A DNA stretch of 64,000 bases from Siphonodentalium dalli (lineage: Eukaryota; Mollusca; Scaphopoda; Gadilida; Siphonodentaliidae). Shown here piece by piece: positions 11,428 through 23,530 of the stretch. The position numbers and the translations under genes were made by a program. Below the pieces are notes generated by a model that worked only from the letters and a program-made list of their open reading frames with translations, had not been told where the DNA came from and made no database searches. The number at the start of each line of letters is the position of its first letter. The stretch's first letter is position 1. The stretch covers positions 38,321,797-38,385,796 of the forward strand of contig CP136061.1 of assembly GCA_032622095.1 (NCBI GenBank). The letters are read 5' to 3'.

Positions 11428-11449
11428 ATCTTCCAAAATATATAATAGA
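10638..11449 (-). mobile_element. Non-autonomous Helitron
   Basis: Read on the minus strand the element starts TCTATTATATA at 11449 and ends CTAG at 10638. It sits between A on the 5' side and T on the 3' side, as Helitrons insert between A and T. A GC-rich, slightly bulged hairpin (CCCGGACGAAGTCGGG) lies seven bases before CTAG. The 5' part has a (TG)n/(CA)n microsatellite at about 11393-11422 followed by a block resembling Helitron ends of other invertebrates. There are no terminal inverted repeats and no Rep-helicase frame, so it is non-autonomous. The 80-120-residue frames inside are not genes. Confidence 0.72.
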
Positions 11450-12479
11450 TGAGTGATCACAATAGTGCTTAATATACGTCTCAGTTTCAAACGAGGATTG
11501 AGAGAATAATAATTATATAGAGAAGATCTCATGAAATTTCATGGTAAGATCGAATTATGTTCCGGTATAGAACACGTACCACGTTTCCAATTGTCGAATC
11601 TTCAATGCAGCATTGTTACCTCCTACCTATTCTACCCTCTGATTGGCCCAAGTCATGTTACGTGCCGGGCGACAAATCACACCGTCGTCGGCTGAACAGG
11701 GATACATTGTTTTTGTCGCACACATGATGTTATATTAACTCGGCTATTGCTCATACCGACGGTGGTCCTCTAAAGGGTCGTACCTCAGGAAATCAAATTT
11801 TCCAGGAGACACACACGAAATAAACTATTTATCTCTGGAACTAGCATTGGTATCTGCCAATAACATTGCATAACAACACTGTATATCACAGTTATTATAA
11901 TGGATACATTTTCATATTCAAGTGTTCTCTAGTTGATGAAAACACATGATTTGATTAAGTTAAACGACACATTAAAAGTAAAAAATTATGCCCCTTTTAC
12001 CAATATTGCCTATATACCATGTTGCAGACTATGTTCATCCCTGGAAATTATATCAGGTTATATCCACTAATGACACATAATTATATCTGAAACGTTCTAC
12101 GTTTTCTGCAACTTCATCACAGCATGTTACACATATTTTCTGCACAAAAACACATAAATAGCCACTTTGAGTGTATAGTTAACCCTGAATTAATAACATT
12201 AAACGCTGATCACCTGATATTTAGCTCAAATAAGTGGGTGGAAACGATAAGATATTTTCAAACAACAAAATAATGATTTGAGCAAACTAATATAATAAGA
12301 AATAGTTTTTGTAGCAGCATGAAACTTAGTCTTACATAATATGTACGATGTACCGCTCTTAGATATGGTGAGATAGGGTGCTAATCTATTGAAGTGATGC
12401 GTCTTTAGTGTAAACAATATTTTATTCTCAAGAATTGCACATATAATACATAATATAAGGACGATAACAATTTAACATT
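11450..12479. other. No gene seen
   Basis: AT-rich sequence, with a CCAAT-type ATTGGCCCAAG at about 11641. No supported coding region. Confidence 0.4.
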
Positions 12480-12737
12480 AGAGAACAGGATTTCGCAGTA
12501 AGCCAAAGGCTTATAGGTGGCCATTTCCTTAGTATATATATTGCATCATGGTTTGATTGGGTCTCAATGATGAATTGCCTGTTCCACAAGCACCCGCAAC
12601 CTATCCCGTTGCCAATCGCGTCGAGTCAACCCCTCACCCACAATCACACCTATGGCATGCTTGAGTATACGAGAGCACAATATTTTTGTTTTATGTAGGC
12701 TTTTGGTTCACGCTTTACAGTTCATAACCATAGTATG
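12480..12737 (-). mobile_element. Likely 3' UTR of the truncated retrotransposon
   Basis: Sequence following the ORF2 stop on the minus strand, with no further open frame. The exact 3' end and tail are not obvious; the last plausible element-like sequence is near the TAAGCCTTTGGCTTA palindrome at about 12500. Confidence 0.4.
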
Positions 12738-13928
12738 TCAGTTAAATCGTTTGGTATCATCGATGAACTTTTGGACGGCAATGAATATGTCGGCATTTTT
12801 GGTATAAGATATATCTACGGACCCATGCGGTAATATTTTGGCTTCCAAGTTCACATTCAGATTGGCTAAATAACGGACTCTTTCACGCTCGAATATTGGA
12901 CAGTGGAGTAAGAAGTGCTCAGTAGTTTCTAATTCTCCACAGTCGCAAAATGGACTATTATTCAAATGATTGCAAAACAGGTCATATTTCAGGTTACTGC
13001 AGTTTGTTCGCAGGCGACAGTGGTAGATTTGGCTTGGTCTTCGGTACGCTATATAATAATATGACGGTATGATAATTCGATCGGTTAAAAGAAAATTCTT
13101 AAAGTCAGAGACAGATTCACATTCTTTCGCCTTTGGCGGAAGGTTGTTCCATAACTTGACGGTAGCTGGAAGAAATGAATTTTCGTATCTTGTCGCGTAA
13201 ACTCTGGGAGTCCTGAGACCCTTTTGTCTGAAATTATAATTGGTTAAACTTCCAGATCCAATAGGAACTAGAGTATATAAGTAAGGAGGCGTGGTTCTCC
13301 TAATCATTAAAAAAAATTGCACAAGTTTAGTTTTTTCTCTCCTGCTAGATAGTGAGTCCCAACCGGTTTCCCGTAATAGTGATTGTTTGCTGCAGCTTCT
13401 AGTTGCTCCCGTGACTAATCTAGCAGCCTCGTACTGGATATCTTCCAGAGAGGTTGAATTTTCAACTGAGCAATTACCCCATACCGAGGAGGCATATTCC
13501 AACACTGGACGGATGTATGACAAGTATATACGCTCAAGTGTTCTCCTGTCCAGAATGAATTTATATTTCCTCAGTATATACATTCGACTTGCGGCTCGAT
13601 TTTCAATATCAGTGACATGATCTTTCCACGTACCGTCTCTGTTAAACGTAAGACCTAAATGTTTGTGGGTTTCGACTTCTACAATATCCTTGTCCGACAT
13701 CTGCAGTGGAGGGTGGACGATTATGTTATTTTTCCATGATACTAAAAGTGATTCTGTTTTCATGGGATTAAATTTCACTAGCCATTTTTGAGACCATTCG
13801 AAAATCAGACTAATATCGTTGTTGATTACCTCTGCGGCAATAACTGGGTCTTCAATGGATAGAAATAAAGAGGTATCATCAGCAAAAAGCCTTACATTGA
13901 TGAGTCTTTGTTTACAGTATACTAAGCA
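12738..13928 (-). pseudogene. 5'-truncated non-LTR retrotransposon reverse transcriptase
   Basis: An open frame of 396 residues runs from just after a stop at 13929-13931 to TGA at 12738; an internal ATG at 13778 gives 346 residues. The frame opens about ten residues before the catalytic box LFADDTSLF (codons at 13875-13886 give FADD), so the fingers and most of the palm are missing. It continues through WSQKWLVKFNP, HLGLTFNRDGTWKDHV, the thumb-like IYLSYIRPVLEYASSVWGN and the common FLPATVKLWNNLP block. It ends in a Cys/His-rich tail (CDCGELETTEHFLLHC). This order fits the C-terminal half of ORF2 in jockey/CR1-like elements. The remaining frame is intact and probably inserted recently, but it cannot encode an active enzyme. 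Confidence 0.88.
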
Positions 13929-13931
13929 TTA

Positions 13932-14305
13932 CAGCATACGTGTATGGTTTATTATCACGGAAAGTGGTGACATTCTGGAAATGTAACTAGTATTTATACC
14001 TCACGGGTGTGCACTTCAGTTTCTGCCCTACATTCAATAATTAATCATCATTCCGAATGGCACTCTCACGCACTATGTGGCGAAACATTAGTTCGTGTGT
14101 TTTTCATGCCCGACTGTATTATTTTTGGCCCGACTATTTAATGCGTTCCAATCAAACAACCCAGACATTAAAGACGTAAACAATTATGTTTAACTTACTT
14201 TGCAGTGATCGATAAATTCTTCAGTTGGATCTGTTCCATGTGTACCTTTAAAAATATTTAGCAACATACTTGTATATTACCAAAAACGTATTTTCACTGA
14301 CAGGC
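13932..14305. other. No gene seen
   Basis: Flank of the truncated retrotransposon; nothing recognised. Confidence 0.4.
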
Positions 14306-14307
14306 GC

Positions 14308-14590
14308 TATCCAATATGTTGCTTTCGCCGTAGCATGGCTTGGAGTTGCGACCACTTTGACAGCCATTTCATGACCGCGATTGCAGTATTGTCTGACCTT
14401 GTCACTCTATTCGTCCCCGTACTCTAATTTCACTTCACTCTCTAATGTCACTTCCACGTTACTATCCAATATTTTGCTTTCGTCGTAACATGGCTTGGAG
14501 TTGCGACCACTTTGACAGCCATTTCATGGCCGCGATTGCGGTATTTTCTGTCCGTGTCACTCTATTCGCTCCCGTACTCTAATTTCACAC
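14308..14590. repeat. Direct duplication, two ~130-bp copies
   Basis: 14308-14436 and 14462-14590 are near-identical (both contain GCATGGCTTGGAGTTGCGAC or its one-base variant and end CCGTACTCTAATTTCAC), spaced 154 bp apart. Confidence 0.9.
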
Positions 14591-15028
14591 AAACTAGTAC
14601 ATTCCGGATGGAGTAGTCAGACGTTTTGACCGATGATGGGAAATGTCGAAAAACCTACCTCCCAAGGCAGAAATGTGCTGTAAAAAATGTTACTCAAAGC
14701 TGATTTCGGCGAATTTTGGATATGTTATAGAGAATATATTCCTACTCCAAAATGACTTAGAACAAACCTTCAAAACAACTTTATTTCTGGTTTATTCATA
14801 GTTTCGGGTTTGAGGACGAGCCTAATCTGGGTCCAGATACGTTAAGTATCATCGTATTCGTCTATAGACACTCCGCATTTGGCACAATCGTCTAGAATTC
14901 GCGCTCACCGTACAATTTATGCACTTGATTTCAATTAGATAAAATACTCGATTGTTTTGAATTGGCACTTGGGACAGTATATTACTCGTGATAGCATGTT
15001 GGTGATTCCTCCTGATAGAGCCACGGTG

Positions 15029-15684
15029 TAGGTTACACTGGTGTAAATAGGGTTCGGAGTGACATCCAGCGGATGCGGGAGGAATATATAGGAGAAAATA
15101 AAATAGACACTGGGCCCTGATTGGTCAATAGCCTTGTATGTTTTTTGCATAAACAAAATCATCACACCTCTTCCCTATAGTTTCCCCATAGGTAAAATAG
15201 CCATTGGCACAGGAATTAACCCTTTGTAGAGAAGTTTGAATTTGTTGGTGTGGTCTAAAATATGACTGTATTTTTTATGCGGAGCTGACACTAGTTACGA
15301 AAACACAAGATTTAAAGGCGAATTCCCTGCTAGACAGACATGATTTTTTTGTGTAAAAAGTTTCCCCAAATGTCAATTTTTCAGATTTAAAAACAATTTT
15401 GGACCCAAAATTTATATTGCCAACAGCATACGCTAAAACGTTAGCACTGAGGTCTATGGAAAACATTTACACCAGTGTAACATGTAAGCTGTGTAATTGA
15501 TGTCAGACGGGCACACAAATTTATTATTGTCTTGGCTCGATGACCGGGAGCTTCATTTTTGTTTTCAAGTTTATCAACACCTCTCCTTATCAAAGTTGAC
15601 ATAAGAGCCACTGACATATAATACACATCATAGCATGCGACGATTGTCATCAATTCACGAGCTTGGAAGGAAATGTGCATTAAG
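15029..15684. repeat. 656-bp direct repeat, left copy
   Basis: About 95% identical by eye to 16586-17243. It starts TAGGTTACACTGGTGTAAAT and ends AATGTGCATTAAG. With AGTGTAACCT at 15683-15692 it has a 10-bp terminal inverted repeat, so this copy alone could be a MITE. Alternatively the pair are the ends of a composite element. Confidence 0.85.
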
Positions 15685-16585
15685 TGTAACCTAAAGGGGA
15701 AAAATGAGCTTTTTGGCATTTTTGATTCCTGTGAGTCACTTTAAAGTATTTTAATGCATTTTTGACAGCCTGCATGGTCTTTCAGTCCAATGAATCTCCC
15801 ATGCATGGTGTGCCTCTTCTTGCTGCTGATGTCTTCTTTCGCCAAAAAATAGTAAGATTTTCATAAAAAATGCCAATTTTTCAAGGTATTTTCAAAAATG
15901 CTCAAGGTGGTAATAGTCACATGATAATTCAAATGACCCAAAACATGAGAATGTCAATGGCACACATGCCAATTGTTATAAGAAGCTAATATAACAAGTA
16001 TTTTGGATTTTATAACCAGTGATACACAGATATATATCATCAAATTGTGTCATTTCCACTGGTGGGTATGGCCATTTGAAGGTTAATAGCACTAAAACTT
16101 GAAAATATTTAAGAAAATGCTTCAGCATTTCAAAGAGAGCATATCTTTGTTCAACTAATTCAATATACACCGACATCCAGTTATCTTGGATCACCCTTGC
16201 AGACCTGAAACTGTCATATTTTAGTCTTTCGTGTGCTGATAAAGTCATGTGCTTGATGCTCAGCTGATCAGATCTGGACTCAATGACCTCACATCACCAG
16301 AAGTTCTTCTCTCATGGAAAGAATCTTGTACAGTCTTCCATAACTGGTCCAAGTTTGAAATACCAGACCCCAAAAATTGTGTGAAAATGGGGCCTGGACA
16401 TGACTTGTGGTGGAAAATTGTGCTTTTTTGATGAATAATTTGTTAAAGGGGGTGGGGTTAAATTGTGTGATAAATAAAGAACCACAGAAGTGATATTGTT
16501 TTTGAACACATCTTTTCCATTGATGGGTAATTCTGAAGAAATGTAGGGAGTTACAATTATTCCGCGAAAAAGCGGGCTATCGCTT
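15685..16585 (-). other. Core between 656-bp repeats, with unrecognised open frame
   Basis: The 0.9-kb core is bounded by inverted AGTGTAACCTAAAG and CTTTAGGTTACACT. The minus-strand frame 15976-16248 (90 residues, HERLKYDSFRSARVIQDNW..) extends upstream without an ATG to about 16297 before a stop. Its composition looks protein-like up to about residue 50 and then becomes hydrophobic. I recognise no family. It could be a decayed element gene or a chance frame. Confidence 0.25.
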
Positions 16586-17243
16586 TAGGTTACACTGGTG
16601 TAAATAGGGTTCTGATTGACATCTAGCGGATGCGGGAGGAATATATATATGAGAGAATAAAATAGACAATTGGCCCTGATTGGTCAATAGCCTTGTATGC
16701 TTTTTGCATAACAAAATCATCACACCTCTTCCCTATTGTTTCCCATAGGTACAATAGCCATTGGCACAGGAATTAACCCTTTGTAGTGAAGTTTGAATTT
16801 ATTTGTTGTGGTCTAAAATATGACAGTATTTTTTTATGCGGAGCTGACACTAGTTACGAAAACACAAGATTTAAAGGCGAATTCCCTGCTAGACAGACAT
16901 GATTTTTGTGTGTAAAAAGTTTCCCCAAATGTCAATTTTTCAGATTTAAAAACAATTTTGGACCCAAAATTTATATTGCCAACAGCATATGCTAAAACGT
17001 TAGCACTGAGGCCTATGGAAAACATTTACACCAGTGTAACATGTAAGCTGTGTAAGTGATGTCAGACGGGCACACAAATATATTATTGTCTTGGCTCGAT
17101 GATCGGGAGCTTCATTTTTGTTTTCAAGTTTATCAACACCTCTCCTGATCAAAGTTGACATAAGAGCCACTGACATATAATACACATCATAGCATGCGAC
17201 GATTGTCATCAATTCACGAGCTTGGAAGGAAATGTGCATTAAG
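16586..17243. repeat. 656-bp direct repeat, right copy
   Basis: Counterpart of 15029-15684, with a few substitutions and 1-2 bp indels. Its right side runs straight into unrelated sequence (TTTTTTGTCG) without the inverted terminus seen after the left copy. Confidence 0.85.
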
Positions 17244-17982
17244 TTTTTTGTCGATTACATGCAATTCCAATTATAATCATGAATGCTGGATAACGAATCA
17301 TCACACATTTCCCCCTCCGGCTACACGTATAAGCCCTCGTCCACAGTATTTTTGATATATAGTGTGACACCCTCATTTTATTCCAGAATTATACTGCTCG
17401 TACAACTTAAAATCATTTGTGTCAGTATATAAAATATACGTCAATGTGCTTGTTGTGTACGTCAGTAAGAGAATGTGTTATATATCACTCGCTGCATTCC
17501 AACATTCACTTTTCGTAGCGTGTAATCTGTTTGTCCACGAGCCTGTTTCGGTATGTAATTTGTGAGCTGACATTGAGCTTGAGCTTGAGGGTAACAACAA
17601 TATATACTTGATGTACTTGATATATATATATATATATAGAGGATATCTACAACTTTTGGCCGGATATGTGAATTATCGCATGAATATGGCTCAACTGGAA
17701 AGAAAAGTAAAAAGTGCAAATATGTATACCCAAGTACACCCATGGTAATGCGCTTGTGCATATTAAAACTAGTTCCATTTTTCAGGCAGTTTGCTGATGG
17801 ATAAAGGGGCTAACATCATAAAAACAGAAAACAACCACAAATTACAATTTTCAACATGAAAACTCAGGGACTTTTAGCACAGTGTTCCATCGAGATCCGA
17901 ATCACTTTTAATTTTAGCGCGGATGGATACGAGTGAGATATCGATAATTCACTAGACAGATAACGGTTTTTATCTGATGCAA
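17244..17982. other. No gene seen
   Basis: AT-rich, with a (TA)n run at about 17618-17637. Nothing else recognised. Confidence 0.4.
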
Positions 17983-20882
17983 AAATACTATTATTAGGTA
18001 GCTTAGCATATAACAAAACAAGATATCCCTCTCTTGGTACCCCCACTTAGCATATAATAAAACAAGATGTCCCTCTCTTGGTACCCCCACTTAGCATATA
18101 ATAAAACAAGATATCCATCTCTCGGTACCCACACTTAGCATATAATAAAACAAGATATCCCTCTATTGGTACCCCCACTTAGCATATAATAAAACAAGAT
18201 ATCCCTCTCTTGGTACCCCCACTTAGCATATAATAAAACAAGATGTCCCTCTCTTGGTACCCCACTTAGCATATAATAAAACAAGATATCCATCTCTCGG
18301 TACCCCCACTTAGCATATAATAAAACAAGATATCCACCTCTCGGTACCACCACGTTTTCGTAAATACTACTATTAGGTAGCTTAGCATATAATAAAACAA
18401 GATATCCATCTCTCGGTACCCCCCACTTAGCATATAATAAAACAAGATATCCCTCTCTTGGTACCCCAACTTAGCATATAATAAAACAAGATGTCCTTCT
18501 CTTGGTGCCCCCACTTAGCATAACATAAAACAGGATGTCCCTCTCTTGGTACCCCACTTAGCATATAATAAAACAAGAAATTCCCTCTCTTGGTACCCCC
18601 ACTTAGCATATAATAAAACAAGATATCCCTCCCTCGGTACCCCGACGTTTTCGTAAATACTACTATTAGGCAGCTTAGCATATAATAAAACAAGATATCC
18701 CTCTCTCGGTACCCCCCACTTAGCATATAATAAAACAAGATATCCCTCTCTTGGTACCCCCCACTTAGCATATAATAAAACAAGATATCCCTCTCTCGGT
18801 ACCCCCACGTTTTCGTAAATACTACTATTAGGTAGCTTAGCATATAATAAAACAAGATATCCCTCTCTTGGTACCACCACTTAGCATATAATAAAACAAG
18901 ACAACCATCTCTCGGTACCCTCACGTTTTCTTAAATAATACAATTAGCTTAGCATATAATAAAACAAGATATCCCTCCCTCGGTACCCCGACGTTTTCGT
19001 AAATACTACTATTAGGCAGCTTAGCATATAATAAAACAAGATATCCCTCTCTCGGTACCCCCCACTTAGCATATAATAAAACAAGATATCCCTCTCTTGG
19101 TACCCCCCACTTAGCATATAATAAAACAAGATATCCCTCTCTCGGTACCCCCACGTTTTCGTAAATACTACTATTAGGTAGCTTAGCATATAATAAAACA
19201 AGATATCCCTCTCTTGGTACCACCACTTAGCATATAATAAAACAAGACAACCATCTCTCGGTACCCTCACGTTTTCTTAAATAATACAATTAGCTTAGCA
19301 TATAATAAAACAAGATATCCCTCCCTCGGTACCCCGACGTTTTCGTAAATACTACTATTAGGCAGCTTAGCATATAATAAAACAAGATATCCCTCTCTCG
19401 GTACCCCCACTTAGCATATAATAAAACAAGATATCCCTCTCTTGGTACCCCCCACTTAGCATATAATAAAACAAGATATCCCTCTCTCGGTACCCCCACG
19501 TTTTCGTAAATACTACTATTAGGTAGCTTAGCATATAATAAAACAAGATATCCCTCTCTTGGTACCACCACTTAGCATATAATAAAACAAGACAACCATC
19601 TCTCGGTACCCTCACGTTTTCTTAAATAATACAATTAGCTTAGCATATAATAAAACAAGATATCCCTCTCTCGGTACCCCCACTTAGCATATAATAAAAC
19701 AAGATGTCCCTCTCTTGGTACCCCCACTTAGCATATAATAAAACAAGATATCCCTCTCTCGGTACCCCCACTTAGCATATAATAAAACAAGATGTTCCTC
19801 TCTTGGTACCCCCACTTAGCATATAATAAAACAAGATGTCCCTCTCTTGGTACCCCCACTTAGCATATAATAAAACAAGATATCCCTCTCTTGCTACCCC
19901 CACTTAGCATATAATAAAACAAGATGTCCCACTCTTGGTACCCCCACTTAGCATATCATAAAACAAGATATCCCTCTCTTGGTACCCCCACTTAGCATAT
20001 AATAAAATAAGATATCCCTCTCTTTGTACCCACACTTAGTATATAATAAAACAATATGTCCCTCTCTTGTTACCCCCACTTAGCATATAATAAAACAAGA
20101 TGTCCCTCTCTTGGTACCCCCACTTAGCATATAATAAAACAAGATATCCCTCTCTTGCTACCCCCACTTAGCATGTAATAAAACAAGATGTCCCACTCTT
20201 GGTACCCCCACTTAGCATATAATAAAACAAGATGTCCCTATCTTGGTATCCCACTTAGCATATAATAAAACAAGATATCCCTCTCTTGGTACCCCCACTT
20301 AGCATATAATAACACAAGATATCCCTCTACCGGTACCCCCACTTAGCATATAATCAAACAAGATATCCCTCTACCGGTACCCCCACTTAGCATATAATAA
20401 AACAAGATGTCCCTCTCTCGGTACCCCCACTTAGCATGTAATAACACAATATGTCCTTCTCTTGGTTCACCCACTTAGCATATAATAAAACAAGATATCC
20501 CTCTCTTGGTACCCCCACTTAGCATATAATAAAACAAGATATCCCTCTCTTGGTACCCACACTTAGCATATAATAAAACAAGATATCCCTCTCTCGGTAC
20601 CCCCACTTAGCATATAACAAAACAAGATGTCCCTCTCTTGGTACCCCCACTTAGCATATAATAAGACAAGATATCCCTCTCTTGGTACCCCCACTTAGCA
20701 TATAATAAAACAAGATGTCCTTCTCTTGGTACCCCCACTTAGCATATAATAAAACAAGATGTCCTTCTCTTGGTACCCCCACTTAGCATATAATAAAACA
20801 AGATATCCACCTCTCGGTACCCCTCGCGTTTTCGTAAATACTACTATTAGGTAGCTTGGCATATAATAACACAAGATATCCA
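17983..20882. repeat. 44-bp satellite array with 346-bp higher-order repeat
   Basis: About 60 copies of a 43-45-bp unit containing CTTAGCATATAATAAAACAA and CCCTCTCTTGGTACCCCCA; most units carry KpnI (GGTACC) and EcoRV (GATATC) sites. A second motif, CGTTTTCGTAAATACTACTA, interrupts the array at intervals. Between about 18600 and 19660 the units and interruptions form a 346-bp higher-order repeat: identical landmarks fall at 18627, 18973 and 19319. The many minus-strand frames with repeating LVLLYAK or DILFYYMLS are periodic read-throughs. Confidence 0.97.
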
Positions 20883-20929
20883 TAAAACTTTCCCACGAAT
20901 GTCATAAGAAATTCTAAATAAAATGGATA

Positions 20930-21304
20930 TTAAAGACGTATTATGGACTTGTTCGGGCGCGTGAAATTGATAATTTACTACTCAGGCGCTATGCTAACCT
21001 GTGGAATGTAGCATTCTACTAACATCGCCCAAACTCTTAAAGATATCGACCATACAACTCCATAGAAAACACCGTCTGAACTAAGCCCATTTGTAAATAT
21101 TTACATCTCGATTCGGGACGCAACTATCGGCGATAGTCTAACACAAATGATTTCGCCATCGAGAGTCATTGCATTTAATTAATAAATATGAATGACGGTG
21201 CGCATCGTTAATTTGGATTAATATTAGTAACAAATAACTACTTTGAACAAGATTATTCTCAACTTCTATTTGATCACCCTACCGGAGTGTTTCACATCAC
21301 TTTA
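20930..21304 (+). repeat. TTAAAGACATATTATGGAC dispersed repeat, copy 1
   Basis: About 375 bp running from TTAAAGACGTATTATGGAC to CATCACTTTA. It shares GTAGCATTCTACTAACATCG, ATTCGGGACGCAACTATCGG and CTACCGGAGTGTTTC with the copies at 34911, 38396, 63911 and, partially, 32958. Terminal similarity is short (TTAAAG / CTTTAA). It starts about 48 bp after the 44-bp satellite ends. Confidence 0.85.
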
Positions 21305-22200
21305 GTTGAAAGAAGCTTCTACGGACAGGTGTCCGCGATTCATATCTATTATGTTATCCCTGGAATCTCTATAAACCATGGTGGGGAAAAAATAGACCAC
21401 CTTTAACGAATCTGGGAAAAATACGATATAGAAAATGGACATGAAATTGTAAGGGCGTTTGAACTAAAATATTGTATAATAACTTGATGAATCTACCAAA
21501 TGTATTTTTTTTTAATCCACCTATTTCCCTTTTCTTGATTCTTGTTGATTTGTAATATGTTGTTTAAAACGGGTTTATGTACTTATTCCGGCAAAGACAA
21601 ATTATGTTGCAAATAGTTCCGGGTTTGGAAATTTACATCATAGATGTACAGTGCTATGTGCCTACACTCAAGACTACATGGATAGAATTTTGCTGAATAA
21701 ATATATGTGAGAATTCATTCTGAACGAACTGTAACACGCCACTAAGCATCGTTGACCTTCCATCGTAAAATAGATCGGGGCTTTCAAATGTCAAATGTTG
21801 CGAGCAAAGTGTTACCAATGTGCACGTAGTGTGTTCTGTGTAATCTTGGATGCACAGAGGTAAGAAGATATACAACAGCTGCATTGTGTTTTTTGTTGGC
21901 CGTCTGAACCTGCAAATTCTGCTGCTGGTGTGAAAACAAGCTGATTAGTTATATATCAGACGTTAAGCGAAAGAAAACACACCTTCGATCTCGGGGAAGG
22001 AGATTCGATGACTCTAATTTTCCATTCATACGAGGTGCGCATGCCTGGACATAATACGCGTGTCTTCAATTAGTGCGGTTATTGAGGACCAACATGTTTG
22101 TTAGATGTCGGCGTAGTATGTTCGCAAACAAAATTCAATGAGCCCGCTTAAATTAATTTACATTACAATTGCATGTCAATGTTTGGCCCACGAAATATAA
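21305..22200. other. No gene recognised
   Basis: AT-rich. The minus-strand 76-residue frame at 21654-21884 has no recognisable features. Confidence 0.4.
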
Positions 22201-22635
22201 AAACTCCGCAATAAGACTTCGCATCCCGCCACAGAGATTGCCGCTCCCAGCCGAAGTCCCGTGCAAGAGCCTGATATTCCAACACCAACTCTTGCGCGGT
22301 TTGAAGTTCAGCTGGATTCACCACCACCTACAGCGGCGGCTCAGGCACAAGTGGAGATGGACCCACCCTTCTCCACACCGGAGACGCCAATTTACACAGA
22401 GCAGGTGTCCCCGGAGGAAAGCAGTTGCCAGGCAGAAACAACACGCACCAGCAAAGACGAACAGCTGATCCGAACAATGGAAGCGTCCCTGAAATATATT
22501 TCTCCAGGACCAGTCTATGACAGCATAGTCGCCAGCATAGACAGCGTTCGGGCTTTGACAGCCGCCGATAACAGCAACACCACACCACCAAAGGAACAAC
22601 CACCAGCAAAACGAAGGAGAAAAAAAAAATGTTAA
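22201..22635 (+). CDS. Unrecognised open frame with basic C-terminus
   Basis: The frame is open from a stop at 22198-22200 to TAA at 22633 and has no ATG near its start; a GTG lies at 22261. A CAG at about 22233 could be a splice acceptor, making this a terminal exon. It is richer in GC than its surroundings and encodes a Pro/Thr/Glu/Ser-rich, low-complexity stretch, then EQLIRTMEASLKYISPGPVY, then a short spacer and a nuclear-signal-like tail PPAKRRRKKKC. A T-rich run and the palindrome GGGCCTATCGGCCC follow. It may be a terminal exon of a nuclear protein or a transposon gene fragment; I cannot tell which. Confidence 0.33.
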   Translation, partial: KLRNKTSHPATEIAAPSRSPVQEPDIPTPTLARFEVQLDSPPPTAAAQAQVEMDPPFSTPETPIYTEQVSPEESSCQAETTRTSKDEQLIRTMEASLKYISPGPVYDSIVASIDSVRALTAADNSNTTPPKEQPPAKRRRKKKC

Positions 22636-22929
22636 TTGTGTGATATTCAATCTTTTTTTTTTTTTTATTATGATCTCAATTAAAGGCATAAAACATGAGG
22701 GATTAGGGAATGGGCCTATCGGCCCATTCGAGAATCCCGGGGTTAGCCACCCCAAACCACTCCCCCCCGGTTGATCATATGCGTTACCAGAAGAGATATC
22801 CCACGCACAGCATTACCCAATGGATAAATCATAAACGCGACAGAAAAATAAAAACACACAGAAAAAAACAGTTGAATATTACAATTTTCCAGTTTTGTTT
22901 ATAAACAGTCCACATTTCCTTCGGCTTAA

Positions 22930-23271
22930 AGGGTACCGTACACTAAATCCGGCCATGTATGGGACCATCTCCTTTTATACTCCACAGAATATGTAACAGA
23001 TGAATGAGCATGAGCCATGGATTAGTAAAAAATACACTCGTGTGCTCTATGAACGATGCAAATTATAATGGTAATTATAAAGAAAATGAATTTATACCTG
23101 GATTCATACATTAATTTTCATTGTAATTACCATGTTGTTTGCATCATTCATATGGCATATGATTGTATTTGGCATTAATACATGGCTCAAGTTCATTCAT
23201 TTGTTGCACATATTATGAAAGATGTAAGGAGATGGTCCCATAAGTGGCCGGAATCACTCTATCGTACCCCT
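22930..23271. mobile_element. Full-length hairpin MITE flanked by TTAA
   Basis: TTAA at 22926-22929 and 23272-23275 flank an element starting AGGGTACCGTACACTAAATC and ending CGTACCCCT. Terminal inverted repeats of about 45 bp (both containing ATGGGACCATCTCCTT) continue as an imperfect inverted repeat almost to the centre at about 23100. No coding capacity. TTAA duplication points to a piggyBac or Kolobok-type transposase. Confidence 0.85.
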
Positions 23272-23346
23272 TTAAATAGCACATGATCTAGTTGTTGTTT
23301 ATTATATAATTGATCACAACGGTGGAATCCTCAAGTACAGCCTATA

Positions 23347-23530
23347 GCTATGCGAATATATCGAGGCCAGTCATTGCTATCTACCTACATGTACATACTC
23401 TATCAATATCCGAATATATCAAGGTCAGTCATTGCTATCTACCTACATGTACATACTATATCAATATGCAAATATATCGAGGTCAGTCATTGCTATCTAC
23501 CTACATGTACATACTCTATAAATATGCGAC
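23347..23530. repeat. 59-60-bp tandem repeat, 3 copies
   Basis: Three copies containing GTCAGTCATTGCTATCTACC followed by TACATGTACATACT. Confidence 0.93.

Noticed and set aside
18135-20883. Minus-strand frames with LVLLYAK or DILFYYMLS repeats
   Set aside because: Periodic translation of the 44-bp satellite; the frames drift as unit length changes from 43 to 45 bp.
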